This document shows positions 1 through 11,794 of a stretch of 64,000 nt of DNA, piece after piece. The notes under the pieces are model-generated. The model did no database searches, was not told the DNA's origin, and was given only the letters and a program-made list of their open reading frames with translations. The translations under genes and the position numbers were made by a program. Location of the stretch: NCBI GenBank assembly GCA_011799875.1, contig CM022297.1:533915479-533979478 (forward strand), read 5' to 3'. Source of the stretch: Thinopyrum elongatum. Lineage: Eukaryota; Streptophyta; Magnoliopsida; Poales; Poaceae. The stretch's first letter is position 1, and every line of letters begins with the position of its first letter.

Positions 1-154
1 CACCTAGCGGTGCATCAAGAACATAATTCTTCTGTGCAGCAATGAGGATAATCCTCAAGTTACGGACCCAGTCCGTGTAGTTGCTACCATCATCTTTTAA
101 CTTAGCTTTCTCTAGGAACGCATTAAAATTCAAGGGAACGGTAGCACGGGCCAT
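1..154 (-). CDS. Copia gag, N-terminal 51 codons (partial)
   Basis: Reading leftwards from the ATG at 154-152, the frame is open to the window edge. It begins M-A-R-A-T-V-P-L-N-F and continues with N-Y-T-D-W-V-R-N-L-R-I, the start of BARE-1/WIS-type Copia gag, which forms the cytoplasmic virus-like particle that packages element RNA. No stop or frameshift is seen in these codons, so this copy may be less decayed than the other Copia elements here. The continuation is not visible. The same motif, badly decayed, occurs in the Copia element at 8249-17843. Confidence 0.75.
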   Translation of the reverse strand, partial: MARATVPLNFNAFLEKAKLKDDGSNYTDWVRNLRIILIAAQKNYVLDAPLG

Positions 155-1353
155 TGATCTGCAACATAGATATGCAAAAACTATCAGGACCAAGTTCATG
201 ATAAATTAAAGTTCAATTAATCATATTACTTAAGAACTCCCACTTAGATAGACATCCCTCTAGTCATCTAAATGATCACGTGATCCATATCAACTAAACC
301 ATGTCCGATCATCACGTCAGATGGAGTAGTTTTCAATGGTGAACATCTCTATGTTGATCATATCTACTATATGATTCACATTCGACCTTTCGGTCTCAAT
401 GTTCCGAGGCCATATCTGCATATGCTAGGCTCGTCAAGTTTAACCCGAGTATTCCGCACATGCAAAACTGTCTTGCACCTGTTGTATGTGAACGTAGAGC
501 TTATCACACCCGATCATCACGTGGTGTCTCGGCACGACGAACTGTCGCAACGGTGCATACTCAGGGAGAACACTTATTCCTTGAAATTTAGTGAGGGGTC
601 ATCTTATAATGCTACCGTCGTACTAAGCAAAATAAGATGCATAAAAGATAAACATCACATGCAGTCAAAATATGTGACACGATGTGGCCATCATCATCTT
701 GTGCCTTCGATCTCCATCTCCAAAGCACCGTCATGACCTCCATCATCACCGGCTTGACACCTTGATCTCCATCGTAGCGTCGTTGTCGTCTCGCCAACTA
801 TTGCTAACGCATAGTGATAAAGTAAAGCAATTACATGGCGATTGCATTTCATACAATAAAGCGACAACCATAAGGCTCCTGCCAGTTGCCGATAACTTTT
901 ACAAAACATGATCATCTCATACAACAACATATATCACATCATGTCTTGACCATATCACATCACAGCATGCCCTGCAAAAACAAGTTAGACGTCCTCTACT
1001 TTGTTGTTGCAAGTTTTACGTGGCTGCTACGGGCTTCTAACAAGAACCGTTCTTACCTACGCATCAAAACCACAACAATGTTTCATCAAATTTGCTGTTT
1101 TAACCTTCAACAAGGACCGGCCGTAGTCAAATTCGATTCAACTAAAATTGGAGAAACAGACACCCGCCAGCCACCTTTATGCAACAAGTTGCATGTCTGT
1201 CGGTGGAACCGGTCTCATGAACATGTAAGGTTGGTCCGGGCCGCTTCATCCAACAATACCGCCGAATCAAAATAAGACGTTAGTGGTAAGAAGTATGACT
1301 ATCATCGCCCACAACTCTTTGTGTTCTACTCGTGCATAACATCTACGCATAGA
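155..1353 (-). other. Untranslated leader of the Copia element
   Basis: About 1.2 kb between the primer-binding site and gag, as is usual for BARE/WIS-type elements. Short ORFs occur on both strands but none resembles a known protein. Nothing else was recognised. Confidence 0.6.
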
Positions 1354-1369
1354 CCTGGATCTGATACCA
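1354..1369 (-). promoter_or_regulatory. Primer-binding site (initiator tRNA-Met type)
   Basis: On the minus strand, one base after the LTR end, the sequence reads TGGTATCAGATCCAGG. TGGTATCAGA is the usual Copia site complementary to the 3' end of initiator tRNA-Met, where minus-strand DNA synthesis is primed. It fixes 1371-3111 as the 5' LTR and the strand as minus. Confidence 0.8.
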
Positions 1370-1370
1370 C

Positions 1371-3111
1371 TGTTGGGGAACGGAGCATGCAATTTTAAAA
1401 AAATTCCTACGCTCACGCAAGATCTATCTAGGAGATGCATAGCAACGAGAGGGGAAGAGTGTGTCCATGTACCCTCGTAGACCGAAAGCGGAAGCGTTAG
1501 CTTAACACAGTTGATGTAGTCGAACGTCTTCGTGATCCAACCGATCAAGCACCGAACGTACGGCACCTCCGAGTTCAGCACATGTTCAGCTCGATGACAT
1601 CCCTCGAACTCTTGATCCAGCAGAAGGTCGAGGGAGAGTTTCGTCAGCACGACAGCGTGGTGACGGTGATGGTGATGTGACCCGCGCAGGGCTTCGCCTA
1701 AGCACTACGACGCTATGACCGGAGGAGTAAACTGTGCAGGGGGGCACCGCACACGGCTAAGAGAATAACTGTTGTACTTTGGGGTGCCCCCTTGCACCTG
1801 TATATAAAGGAGGGGAGGAGGAGGCCGGCCACCAAGGGGGCGCGCCATGGGGGGAGTCCTACTAGGACTCCACTCCTAGTAGGATTCGCCCCCCCCCCCC
1901 ACCCCCCCCCCCCCAACTTTTCCTTTCTCCGGAGGGGGAAATAGGGAAGGGAGAGGGAAGAGGAGAAGGAAAGGGGGGCGCGCCCCCTCCCCTACTCCAA
2001 TTCGGACTCCCTATGGGGGGGCGAGGCCACCCTTTGTGGGCTGCCTCCCCTCTCCCCTAAGGCCCATGTAGGCCCAATATTTCCCCGGGGGGTTCCGGTA
2101 ACCCCTCGGTACTCCGAAAAATACCCGAACCACTCTGGAACCATTCCGGTGTCCGAATATAACCTTCCAATATATCAATTTTTACCTCTCGACCATTTAG
2201 AGACTCCTCGTCATGTCCGTGATCTAATCCGGGACTCCGAACAATCTTCGGTCACCAAAACACATAACTCATAATACAAATTGTCATCGAACGTTAACCG
2301 TGCGGACCCTGCGGGTTTGAGAACTATGTAGACATGACCGAGACACACCTCTGGTCAATAACCAACAGCGGAACCTGGATGCTCATATTGGTTCCTACAT
2401 ATTCTACGAAGATCTTTATCGGTCAAACCGTAATGACAACATACGTCATTCCCTTTGTCATCGATATGTTACTTGCCCGAGATTTGATCATCGGTATCTT
2501 CATACCTAGTTCAATCTCGTTACCGGCAAGTCTCTTTACTCGTTCTGTAATGCATCATCCCGTAACTAACTCATTAGTCACATTGCTTGCAAGGCTTATA
2601 GTGATGTGCATTACCGAGAGGGCCCAGAGATACCTCTCCGATACTCGGAGTGACAAATCCTAATCTCGATCTATGCCAACCCAACAAACACCTTCGGAGA
2701 CACCTGTAGATCATCTTTAATCACCCAGTTATGTTGTGACATTTGATAGCACACAAGGTGTTCCTCCGGTATTCGGGAGTTGCATAATCTCATTGTCATA
2801 GGAATATGTATAAGTCATAAAGAAAGCAATAGCAATAAAACTTAGCGATCATTATGCTAAGCTAACGGATGGGTCTTGTCCATCACATCATTCTCTAATG
2901 ATGTGATCCCATTCATCAAATGACAACACATGTCTATGGTCAGGAAACTTTAACCATCTTTAATGAATGAGCTAGTCAAGTAGAGGCATACTAGGGACAC
3001 TCTGTTTTATCCATGTATTCACACATGTACTAAGTTTCCGGTTAATACAATTCTAGCATGAATAATAAACATTTATCATGATATTATTGCCTCTAGGGCA
3101 TATTTCCTTCA
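1371..3111 (-). repeat. 5' LTR of the WIS-like Copia element
   Basis: 1741 bp with TG...CA ends on the minus strand. It closely resembles the solo LTR at 53024-54775 in opposite orientation: shared features include the CCTAGAGGC start, a TTTATATAC promoter box (plus-strand mirror near 1800) and the end before CCCCAACA. It contains a broken C-run around 1890-1912. Its right end abuts Gypsy sequence at 3112. Confidence 0.85.
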
Positions 3112-6100
3112 TGCACCATGGTCTTCGCAAATGCAAACCTCGCCCCCTCAAGGCACGCTGAGCGCTTCATGGCGTCAATCCGGAGCGGCGCCTCCCGCAG
3201 CTTCTACACAAGGTCAAAGTAGGTGTCCGGAATGGGCTCAGCAGGCCACAGACTGACACAGAGGTCCTTCACGGCCAGCTTGGACATCCGATGCATCTCC
3301 ATCAGCTGCTTCATTTGATCGCTGAGGAGGGGAGGATGCTCGAAATCCAGAAATTGTGACCAGAAGAGGCGCTGCGTAGAGTCCTCCTCGAGAGTAGCGT
3401 AGTGCTTCGCCGTGGCCGCCACATTCTTCGGAAGTTCGGTGAAGACGCCTGCGGAGCGCCAGACCCACGTCAGTAGGGTGAACCTATTGCCTTCGAACAC
3501 ACTCTGCAGTAAGTATTTCTTACCATTTGCAATTTGCCCGACTTGGCGGAGCTCCTCCCGGACCCCTCGCGATTCGGTCCTTGCCTCCTAGAGCTCCTTA
3601 TCCTCCTTCGACAGTCGGGAGGATCACTCTTCCTACTCCTTCTCAAGGGCCTCCAGTTTCTTGGCGGCATCCTGGAGCTCCACTTGGACTTCGGTCACTC
3701 GAGCCTCGTGTTGATCAGCAGTGAGCTTGGCCTTCTCGAGCTCGGCCACCGCCTTGTCAGCGGTCTTCTCCTTTGCGGCTGCCTCTACCCCGGATTTCTT
3801 TTGGGCCTCCTTCAAGCCCTCGACCTCGGCGGCGGTAGCTGCAGGATCATCACGATAAAGGATTAGCATACAGTCCGGATCATCAATATCCAACATCAAG
3901 CAAATACACAGCTTATCAAAGGGCTTACCTTGCGCCTCGTCAAGCCGTTTGTTGACAAGGTCAAGCTCTTTATCGGAAAGCTTGAGCTTCCGATCCATTT
4001 CCTCCAGCGTCGTGGCATTAGCAGCCGCGGCCACGGAAGATGCTTGCGTCAGCAAAAGAAATGTCGAGATTATTACTCGGCCTGCCGAATTTGATCCTCT
4101 GCAGGCTTCTCCGAAGTCCTTGCAGAGTCTCGGGGGCTACTATGTACACGGCCTACCTAAACTAAAGATTACAACCGCTCTATGAGAAAGGAATATTACT
4201 TGACTTACCTCAAAGCCTGTCAGAAGGCCTTGGACAGCATCATTCAATCCGGATTGGACGGACCGAACACCTTGCATGACCGCACTCATAAGAGTGCGGT
4301 GCCCATCAACGATGGCGGAGTTGTTCACCACCTCCTCCAGCGTATCTGGCCGGCCAGCCAACGCCCGTTTGGAGGTGTTCGGCGCTGGCGTTGGCTCCCC
4401 TACCCCTTCTCCACCGAAAGAGGGAGCCTGTGCTGTCGAGGGCCTTGGGGGCTCGGGAGCGGGCGGCTGAGGGGGTCCGGATGGTCCGGACTCCCTCCCT
4501 GTGGTAGCCAGGAGGGAAGCATCCCCCTGGTCTTCAATGACCGAGGCGTCGGACCTCCTCCCCCGTGTTCGGAGGAGGAGGGGTCTTTCGTGACACCACC
4601 TCCCCTCTTCTTCAGGGATTGGAGGGGGTGCAGAGCGTGAGCCACTGTCCGCCAGTTCGGCGGGCAGGGACGTCCCCGAAGAGGTCTCCTCGGCGGGGTG
4701 GCCACGCGGAGGGCTGTACCATTAGAAAACAATCAATCTACGTTCTACCAGGGACTACTAAAAGCATAAAGCAATTGAAAATGTCGCAGTATGTACCTGG
4801 CCGCTTGGGGCTTGACCCTGGGTTCCTTCTCCGGAACCTTTTCAGATGCTTCAGACTCCTCGTCGGAGTCCGAGCTATCGGACAGGACCAGCTTGGGCCG
4901 GCACTGTCTCTTTCGGGCCTGAGGAGGATGAACCTCCTCGACGTCACTGGACGCCGCCCTCTTCTTCGAGTGCGAGGAGGCGCTTTCCTCCTCGTCCTCA
5001 TCCCCCTCCTGTGTGGACTGGGCTGCGGTATCTCCGGACCTGCTGTCCGGATGGGCTTTGCAACGGAGGCCCTCTCGGGCCTCCGGTACCTCCGACTTCT
5101 TGCCCTTCTTGTCAGGCACCTTGTAGGGCACCACGACCATCAGCTTCTCAAGCTGCTCGAATCGGGGCCCCTCTGGCAGCGGCGCTGGGCTGCTAATCTT
5201 CTCGGCCTTGGCAAGCTAGCCCTGCAAAATCCACATAAAGAGGTTCGGATCAAATTGTGTGGTGCTAATATTTGGATTTATGATAAGTCAAGTGTCACTC
5301 ACCTTCCTTGGAGGGTTCGCGGAGTCGATGCCGATGTCCTCCCCCTCGACCAGCCACTCCTTCTGCGGTTTGAATAGAGAATCCACACCTTCTTGTGGGT
5401 TGTGCCGAAGAGGTGCTGCACGGTGGCCGGATCTTCAGGGTCATACTCCCACATCGGCTTGGCCCTCTCCTGGCAGGGGAGGAATCGGCGATGGAGCATG
5501 ACCTGAATCACGTCGACCAGCTTCGCATCGGTCTCCATGACACTGACGACGCGCTTCTGCAGCGCCTTCAAATCGTTGGCGGATCCCCAGTCCGGGCTCT
5601 TGTTGATCCATGAGGCCAACCTGGTAGGGGATCCGGATCTGAATGCGGGAGCTGCCGCCCAGCCGACTCCCCATGGCTCAGTGATATAGAACCACTCTTT
5701 TTGCCACATTCTGACGGTATCGACGAAGTGGCCCTTTGGCCACTGGACCCGCATTAGTTTACTGATCATGGCCATGCCACAGTCCGCCTGCTCGCCGCTA
5801 ACTACCTTGGGCTTGACGTTGAACACCTTCAGCAACAGGCCGAAGTGTGGCCTCACTCGAAGGAAGGCTTCGCAGAAGATAATAAAGGACGAGATGTGGA
5901 GAAGGGAGTTGGGGGCTAGATCATGAAAATCTAGCCTGTAGAAGAACATCAGCCCCCGCACAAAGGGGTGCAGGGGAAAGCCTAGCCCCCTAAGGAAATG
6001 GGGAAGAAACACGACCCTTTCGCCCGGCTTGGGAGTAGGGATGATCTGGCCCTCTTCGGGGGCCTGATGAGCAACGTCAGCCGACAAATAGCCGGCTTGC

Positions 6101-6171
6101 TTCAGCCGCACGATGTCGTCATCAGTGATGGAGGAGGCTTCTCACTTCCCGTTGGCGCCAGAGCTGGCCAT
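3112..6171 (-). pseudogene. Antisense ORF of the Gypsy element (putative gypsy-type transposon domain protein), broken
   Basis: Minus-strand ORF of the type annotated in cereals as putative gypsy type transposon protein (Transposase_28-like). The best start is the ATG at 6171-6169, but a TGA at 6144-6142 interrupts it at codon 10. The frame then runs open to about 5299, with the recognisable stretches GERVVFLPHFLRGLGFPLHP and WFYITEP. Further exon-like blocks follow: acidic/basic low complexity (5140-4745), a block ending near 4140, an Ala/Glu/Lys coiled coil (4055-3633) and a C-terminal block (3500-3112). The C-terminus is removed by the Copia insertion at 3111. Exon borders are approximate. 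Known relatives have unknown function; expression of this copy is unlikely. Confidence 0.65.
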
Positions 6172-6747
6172 GGTCGAAGGAGACGGGACGGAATTTGCTA
6201 TGGAAGCAGAGAAAAGGGGCGCTGGAGCTCTGAGGATCTGCGTGAGCGGGGGGTGGAAGAAGGCGTGGGATGCTGACTGTAGTGATTCCCCCTTTATAGA
6301 CTATTGATAGGCCAGAGGTTCCTTTTTCCGTGCCGTTGGCTTCTCCACTTCCCGATATACTCGCGACGTTATGTGCAGGGAGGGGAATCAAAATCATTAA
6401 CCATATCCCCCGAAAGGCGGGACACGATCTCCACCTCGAGGGGACGTGCCAAACATGACATCGGCCTCGAGCCGCGCTTCAAGAAATAGTAACTGCTCGG
6501 CGTTATGGCCGGAGGCGACTCTTCGTTGGAGGAGAAAAAGTTGTCAGATGAAGGCACTATTTACACTGGAACGGTTTTTGTCATTGCCTTCGCCGTTAAG
6601 TAAAAACTGCCGTTTCAGATTCCGGACATCACTTGGTTCCGAACATGGGCAAAACATATTGAAGAACTCGCCTCGCAAGCCGAACACTGATTGGGTGAGC
6701 GGATGCCGGATACAAGCATTGGCGTTAGAGGCAAGTTCGGGGGCTAC
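6172..6747. other. Region between antisense ORF start and 3' LTR
   Basis: Non-coding; it should hold the leader or promoter of the antisense ORF and ends in the polypurine tract just before 6748. No other structure was recognised. Confidence 0.5.
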
Positions 6748-7198
6748 TGAGGGAGTCATGGACTAAGGGGTCCTCGGGGCGACGGCCCATTGGTGTGGGC
6801 CGGACTGGTGGAGCCGTATAGTGACAGGAGATCTATGAAGCCATGGTGTGCCCTCCAAGTCAAGAAGGCGCAGGATCTCTTTAATCCCTTATTGTAATCT
6901 ATCTTCGGTAACCCTAACCCTACTGGTGTCTATATAAACCAGGGGTTGTAGTCTTTAGGGCTAGAGCTACATTCATCACCTCATCTCCTTAGGGTTTAGC
7001 TCATGCTGATCTCAAGGTAGATCTACTCTGTAAACCATACTATACATCCAATACAATCAATCAGGACGTAGGGTATTACCTCTTCGAGAGGGCCCGAACC
7101 TGGGTAAACACTGTGTTCGTCGTCCCTTGTTCTCCATCGATCCTAGATCCACAGCTCGGGACCCCCTACCCCGAGGTCTGCCGGTTTTGACACCGACA
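6748..7198 (+). repeat. 3' LTR of the Gypsy element
   Basis: 451 bp, starting TGAGGGAGTCATGG and ending CACCGACA. It contains a TATA box (TATATAAA, 6931-6938) in plus orientation. The polypurine tract on its left and low-copy sequence on its right define it as the 3' LTR. The five bases after it (ATGAC) are the candidate TSD; the partner copy is not visible because the left half is gone. The matching place in segment C reads ACGAC. Confidence 0.75.
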
Positions 7199-8248
7199 AT
7201 GACGTCTTCAAGAAGAGAGCGGCACCCGCGGGCGTCAGTGTCGTCGACGCCAAAGCATAAGGCTTTCTACCAGTAGCTCTCGCATGTCACTACAAGGTCT
7301 TCAAGAGGAGCACGACGAGTCTCAAACCCCAGATCCGGATTGGGGCAACGCCACTGTCAGAGACAAATAGCGCGCCCGAGCAACCAACCACTACACCGTT
7401 GCCACCCACACAACCAAGAGATATAGCCACCACTGCCACCATGGAGCCCACCGGAGAGCCAACCATGCAGACCGCCTTCCAGGACTGCCGCACCGGCATC
7501 CATGCCACGAGACACCGCCAACCGCCCACATCACCGTGCACAAGCCGCGGTAGGAAAATCCCGGCATCAGCCCCCGAGCTCGGGTCAGCTCCACCACCGT
7601 AGGGCGCCCACACCTGCAATCCCCTCCAATCCCGGTGGACCGACTGGGATATGGCCCAGTGGTTGCCAACGGCCACCATCCAGACATCAGCTCAGAAGGC
7701 ACCAAATCCGCGACCTTTAGCATTGATTCGACAGCCAGCAAGCACCGTCCCGACCACCACCGTCACGGACCTACACTGATTCCACAACATGCAAACGCTC
7801 CCCAATCAAATCTCAAGCTCCTGTCTTAGCCTGACCAGAGTGGTCCAAAGTCAAGAACCGACTCCGGGATGACCACGCACTAGACCTCGCGCGAGGAGTA
7901 ACAAACCCCGGCCAGAGAACTAAGTCTCACTCCCGCACTCGCAACCAATCCACAACGCTGGCCAATTGTCGGCCATCGTACTCGGGGAAAGCGGACGCCG
8001 CCCCATTAGATCTGGGCATCCCAGATCAAGACGGGGACCAGCTCATGACAGCCGGCAACTCTGGCTGCTAAGCAGCCGCATCCAAGCCAGCCTTGCCCTC
8101 CCCATCGACCGCTCACTTGAAGTCCCACCACCCCCGTCCGAAGCCAACGACACCATCCAACATCCACGCCCCGCCTCCACACGCCCACGAGCAGGCCGTC
8201 GGCCACCACCACCGCCAGCACCCGCCGTCCGACAACCCAGGGTCACCA
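7199..8248. repeat. Left arm of duplicated segment A
   Basis: GC-rich, apparently non-coding sequence that aligns almost collinearly with 51402-52430 in segment C. Short ORFs are present on both strands without recognisable similarity. The style resembles LINE leader sequence, but I cannot prove this. It ends at the insertion point of the Copia element; the paralog continues uninterrupted. Confidence 0.7.
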
Positions 8249-10406
8249 TGTAGGAGATATGCCCTAGAGGCAATAATAAATGTTATTATTTATCTCCTTG
8301 CTCATAATTATGTTTATGTTCCATGCTATAACTGCTGTGGTTCCCGAGCCCGTATATCCATAAAGGCTCTGGGGAAAACCCATGTGCACGTGTGGAATAA
8401 TAAACGGTAAAAAGTATTCCTAGTCATGCCTCTAAGACTAGCTCAAGTGTTGCATGATGATTATGTTTTCCCAATCATGGGCATGTCTATGCCAGCAGCT
8501 TTGAGGGCACAATGTTAGAAGAACATTTGTGTTGAATCGACCCGATTGATGTTATGCTAAGAGATTCATTCGTCACAAGTTAATGGTTGATAACACAGAG
8601 ATGGTTAACGTTTGCATGATTCCTCAGACCATGAGAGTATCGAGTTTCTTCATGCTTGATTCATGAACTTTGGGGTTTGTTAAACGTCATCCGTAACTGG
8701 ATGGCTATTACGGTGGCTTACGGGTTCATGGGAAAGTATGTTAAGTAACTTGATAGCTCAAGATTGGGATTTGCTCCTCCGCCGATGGAGAGATATCTCT
8801 GGGCCCTCTCGGTGTTAAGGTATCCATCATCGTCTCGCCAGACACTTTGTGATTTGATCACGGGGATGCCGGAACACGGTAACGAGAAAAGAGAACAATA
8901 CCGGTAACGAGGTAACTAGCATAGTGGACAAGTTGTTGATCCACGGGAATGCCAACATGTCTCGCCTCGGGTATTTGTAACATATCGCGAAGCAACAGGA
9001 ATAGCACACGGCAACTGGAGGTTCACTCGAATATTCATTCGTGTGGGTATAGGGGTCAATATGGGTGTCCACGGCTCCGATGTTGATCATTGATCGGAAG
9101 GGGTTCCGTGTCATGTCTATACTTCACCGAACCTATAGGGTCACACGCTTAAGGGTCATCTATCTGCTGAATACTAGACAGGGAGTCTGAGAGAAAATCA
9201 CCGAAAAAGTTTCGGACAGCGGAAAAGTTCCGCAGAGAGAGGTCACCGGATGAGTTCCGGTGAAACTGAAAAGTTGTTTCAGGGGATACCATTAAGTCAA
9301 AATGGTTTCGGCACATGCCTGATAATTCTTGGAGGATGCCAGAATCATTCTGGAAACTTCTGGGAATTTTCTGGAAGAAAAAACCGGAAATGTTCCGGGG
9401 CTGCCGGAACCGCTTCAGATGATTTTCGCAGATGAAATCACTAAACTGGAATTGTTCCAAAACGCGTTGAAAATTATTTTAGTGGGTACTGGAAATGTTC
9501 TAAGCCCACATAAATATTTTCAGTTCGAACGGACGCTGAAAAATGTCGTCGTGAATAGTGAAAGTGCTTTTTGGAATTTTTTGGAAAGCCACCTTTTAGG
9601 GCTTTTTGCTAAAGGCTTCTAGAAGGTGATGTGGATGGATGAGAGCCCCCTTGCGGGGGGACCCCTAGGGGGTGGCCGGCCACATGTGGAGCTCCTCCTT
9701 GGAGCTCCACATGTCCTTTGGTTTCTCTCTTATGCCCTTGGAAAGAGTTTCCTTCATGGGTATTTTGGTATTTCTTGAATGCCCATCCTACCCCTTGGTT
9801 TTCCTATATAAGGAGGAGAGGGGGCTGCTCAATCCTTCATCCCTTCTCACATACAAGTGCCATTGCAATGATCTGGCTTCTCTCTCCCTCCCACGAAAAG
9901 AGTTTCGTAGAGCCGAAAGGCTGTCTGGGTTCCGGTGGGAACTAGTTCTGGACGGCGAAGCCCTGCCGGATAGATGACACCGTATGTGTGCAACTCTGTA
10001 GAGAGGTTGTAGTTTCGATCTTAGTGCCCGAGGGGCTGTTCGTGAGTGCCTCCCGAAGGGCTGTCCAAGTGACGGTCCTAGTTCTGTGAGTCCTCCCGAA
10101 GGGTTGTCCAAGTGACCGTTCGAGTTTCGAAGGTCCTCCCGAAGGGCTGTCCGCGACACCGTCCGGGGGACTGTTCGACCGCCTCCCGGAGGGCTGTCCA
10201 AAGAGAAGACGAGGGTATACATCCTCGCGGTTGGGAGGTTGTAAATCCTAGCTGCGGGGATCTGCACCGCCGATCGTCATCGACTCTTCTTCCGCTGCGC
10301 TACGAGTCGGTAACGAAAATGATCAAACCTTGTATGCAGTCTCCATAGTGGTCCTGGGCTGGTGCGTAGGTCGGAAATTTTTTGTTTTCTGCTGCGTTAC
10401 CCTACA
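8249..10406 (+). repeat. 5' LTR of the decayed Copia element
   Basis: 2158 bp, TG...CA, starting TGTAGGAGATATGCCCTAGA. TATA box TATATAAGG at 9805-9813. Compared with the 3' LTR it differs by a few indels (about 17, 11, 31 and 12 nt) plus scattered substitutions, so the insertion is not very recent. Confidence 0.9.
10027..10204 (+). repeat. Imperfect tandem repeat in the LTR transcribed region
   Basis: About five units built on CTCCCGAAGGGCTGTCCAAG with a variable spacer of roughly 20-30 nt, lying downstream of the LTR TATA box. The same array recurs at 17466-17642. Confidence 0.8.
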
Positions 10407-10407
10407 G

Positions 10408-10421
10408 TGGCATCATGAGCC
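10408..10421 (+). promoter_or_regulatory. Primer-binding site (degenerate)
   Basis: TGGCATCATGAGCC follows the 5' LTR by one base and matches the Copia site TGGTATCAGAGCC with changes. It marks the start of the internal region and the plus orientation. Confidence 0.7.
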
Positions 10422-11794
10422 GTGCTATGCGTAGATGCAGGTTGCGATCTAGAATACATGAGATGTATGGGTGTTGCACAATATAATTAGGTAGTAGATG
10501 AGTTCTATTACTGAAAATTATTTGTGCGGGTAGCAGATGAAATCTGTTACCCGATGTTCTTGTTGCTTCCCTGGAATTTGCTTATTTCTGATCTTGATAA
10601 CAGCATGGTGGAGTTTCAATGTTCTGGCAATCCGCGATCCTGATTGATCAACGAAGTGCTAACAGTTCATTGAATTCCACTGTAGTTAAAAGGAAAGATG
10701 AAATTTCGCAGACGAAAGGGCAATGCAGATATGATCTGCACGGGGGTCATGCGTATGACGAAGTTTAGTATGGGGCTCGAGATTTTATTATCTCGGTTTT
10801 CATACACCCTGGAAAGTTAATCTAGCGTCTTGAATTATCATACTTGATGATGGACGTTGGTAGCTTCGGTTTGTTTCGAAACCTTAGAAGCCACGTAAAA
10901 CAAGTTTTTGCTTGAACCGATTAGAGACGTCTAACTTGGTTTTGCAGGAGGGTTTGCATGTGCATGTGATGTGGTATAGCAGTGCTCATAATAATTTGAT
11001 TATGTATGAGATGACTATATGATGTAAATTAATTAACATGACCTGCGTGTCATGATTCAGCATGATGGCTGGAGCCATATGATTGCACTTTAATGACCTG
11101 CGTGTCAACCTTATGTAATGCACTTATTTTATTAGCTATAGAGATAGCAATATTATCTGGTGCATCGACAAGGTGGTGGCAATCTTCGCGAAGGTGAACA
11201 CCGACGCGAATGCCGAAGACGAAGAAATACAAGAATTCTCCGTCAGAAAGGGCTATACCATATCATGCTATTATGAATTGCCTGAGATGTTTATCCCTTA
11301 TGATGCACCCTTCTTGATTGCGCGGTAGTCGCTTTTTATTAGGGTGATCTCTCACAAAAATATCATAGTTGATAGTGTTCTCCCAAGTGTAGCACCGTCA
11401 CGGCACCTAACTTTTCGGGGTGCGCCATGACTAACATGGGTACGAACGATTAGGGATGTGTGAGGCGGGTGAGTTCAGACCTCGCAGCGAGATCACTTGG
11501 TTATCTTTGATGTTCAGGCATGACAGTCATGAGCTCGGAACACGCCCATCGAAAGATGAACAAGAGTCGCATAGAGATGTGATTGGCAGGTTGGCCTACC
11601 GGTTGAGATTTTCGCCATCAGTGGTGACTAACATCAATGACGAATAATCAAAACACGGGTCTTGAATCACTCACAATCAATTATGAGAGATATTGATTTG
11701 AGTGGGAGCGCACTGTAGAATTATCTTGTTTAATTCTCAGTGCAATTAATTTTGAACACTGTCTAAGTGTGATTTGCATAATAGTTGTAGAATA
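10422..11794 (+). other. Leader of the decayed Copia element
   Basis: Non-coding leader of about 1.4 kb. Short spurious ORFs only. Nothing recognised. Confidence 0.5.

Larger units (their letters stand above)
1..3111 (-). mobile_element. Copia LTR retrotransposon, WIS/Angela/BARE-like, 5' end only
   Basis: Minus-strand element entering from the left window edge. Visible parts, in element order, are the 5' LTR (1371-3111), a primer-binding site next to it, about 1.2 kb of untranslated leader and the first codons of gag at 154-1. The LTR start on the minus strand, with TGAAGGAAATATGCCC followed by TAGAGGC, is typical of Triticeae WIS/Angela-type Copia elements. The rest lies outside the window, so completeness and TSD cannot be judged. 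It was inserted into the antisense ORF of the Gypsy element at 3112-7198. Family assignment is from memory of the LTR termini. Confidence 0.85.
3112..7198 (+). mobile_element. Gypsy LTR retrotransposon, 3' portion with antisense ORF
   Basis: The right part of a plus-strand Gypsy-type element. A purine-rich tract (GTTCGGGGGCTAC) immediately precedes a 451-bp TG...CA LTR, so this is the 3' LTR. Between the truncation at 3112 and the LTR lies a multi-exon ORF on the opposite strand, an arrangement known for several plant Gypsy lineages that carry an additional antisense ORF between pol and the 3' LTR. The left part is replaced by the inserted Copia element. The LTR end at 7198 joins a low-copy segment also present at about 51402. 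Confidence 0.75.

Noticed and set aside
1886..1914. C-runs at about 1890, 23986, 24097, 25782 and 54140 as biological features.
   Set aside because: Homopolymer variation in GC-rich LTR sequence; likely slippage or assembly uncertainty.
4565..5377. 270-codon plus-strand ORF.
   Set aside because: Antisense shadow of the Gypsy antisense ORF exons; no recognisable protein feature.
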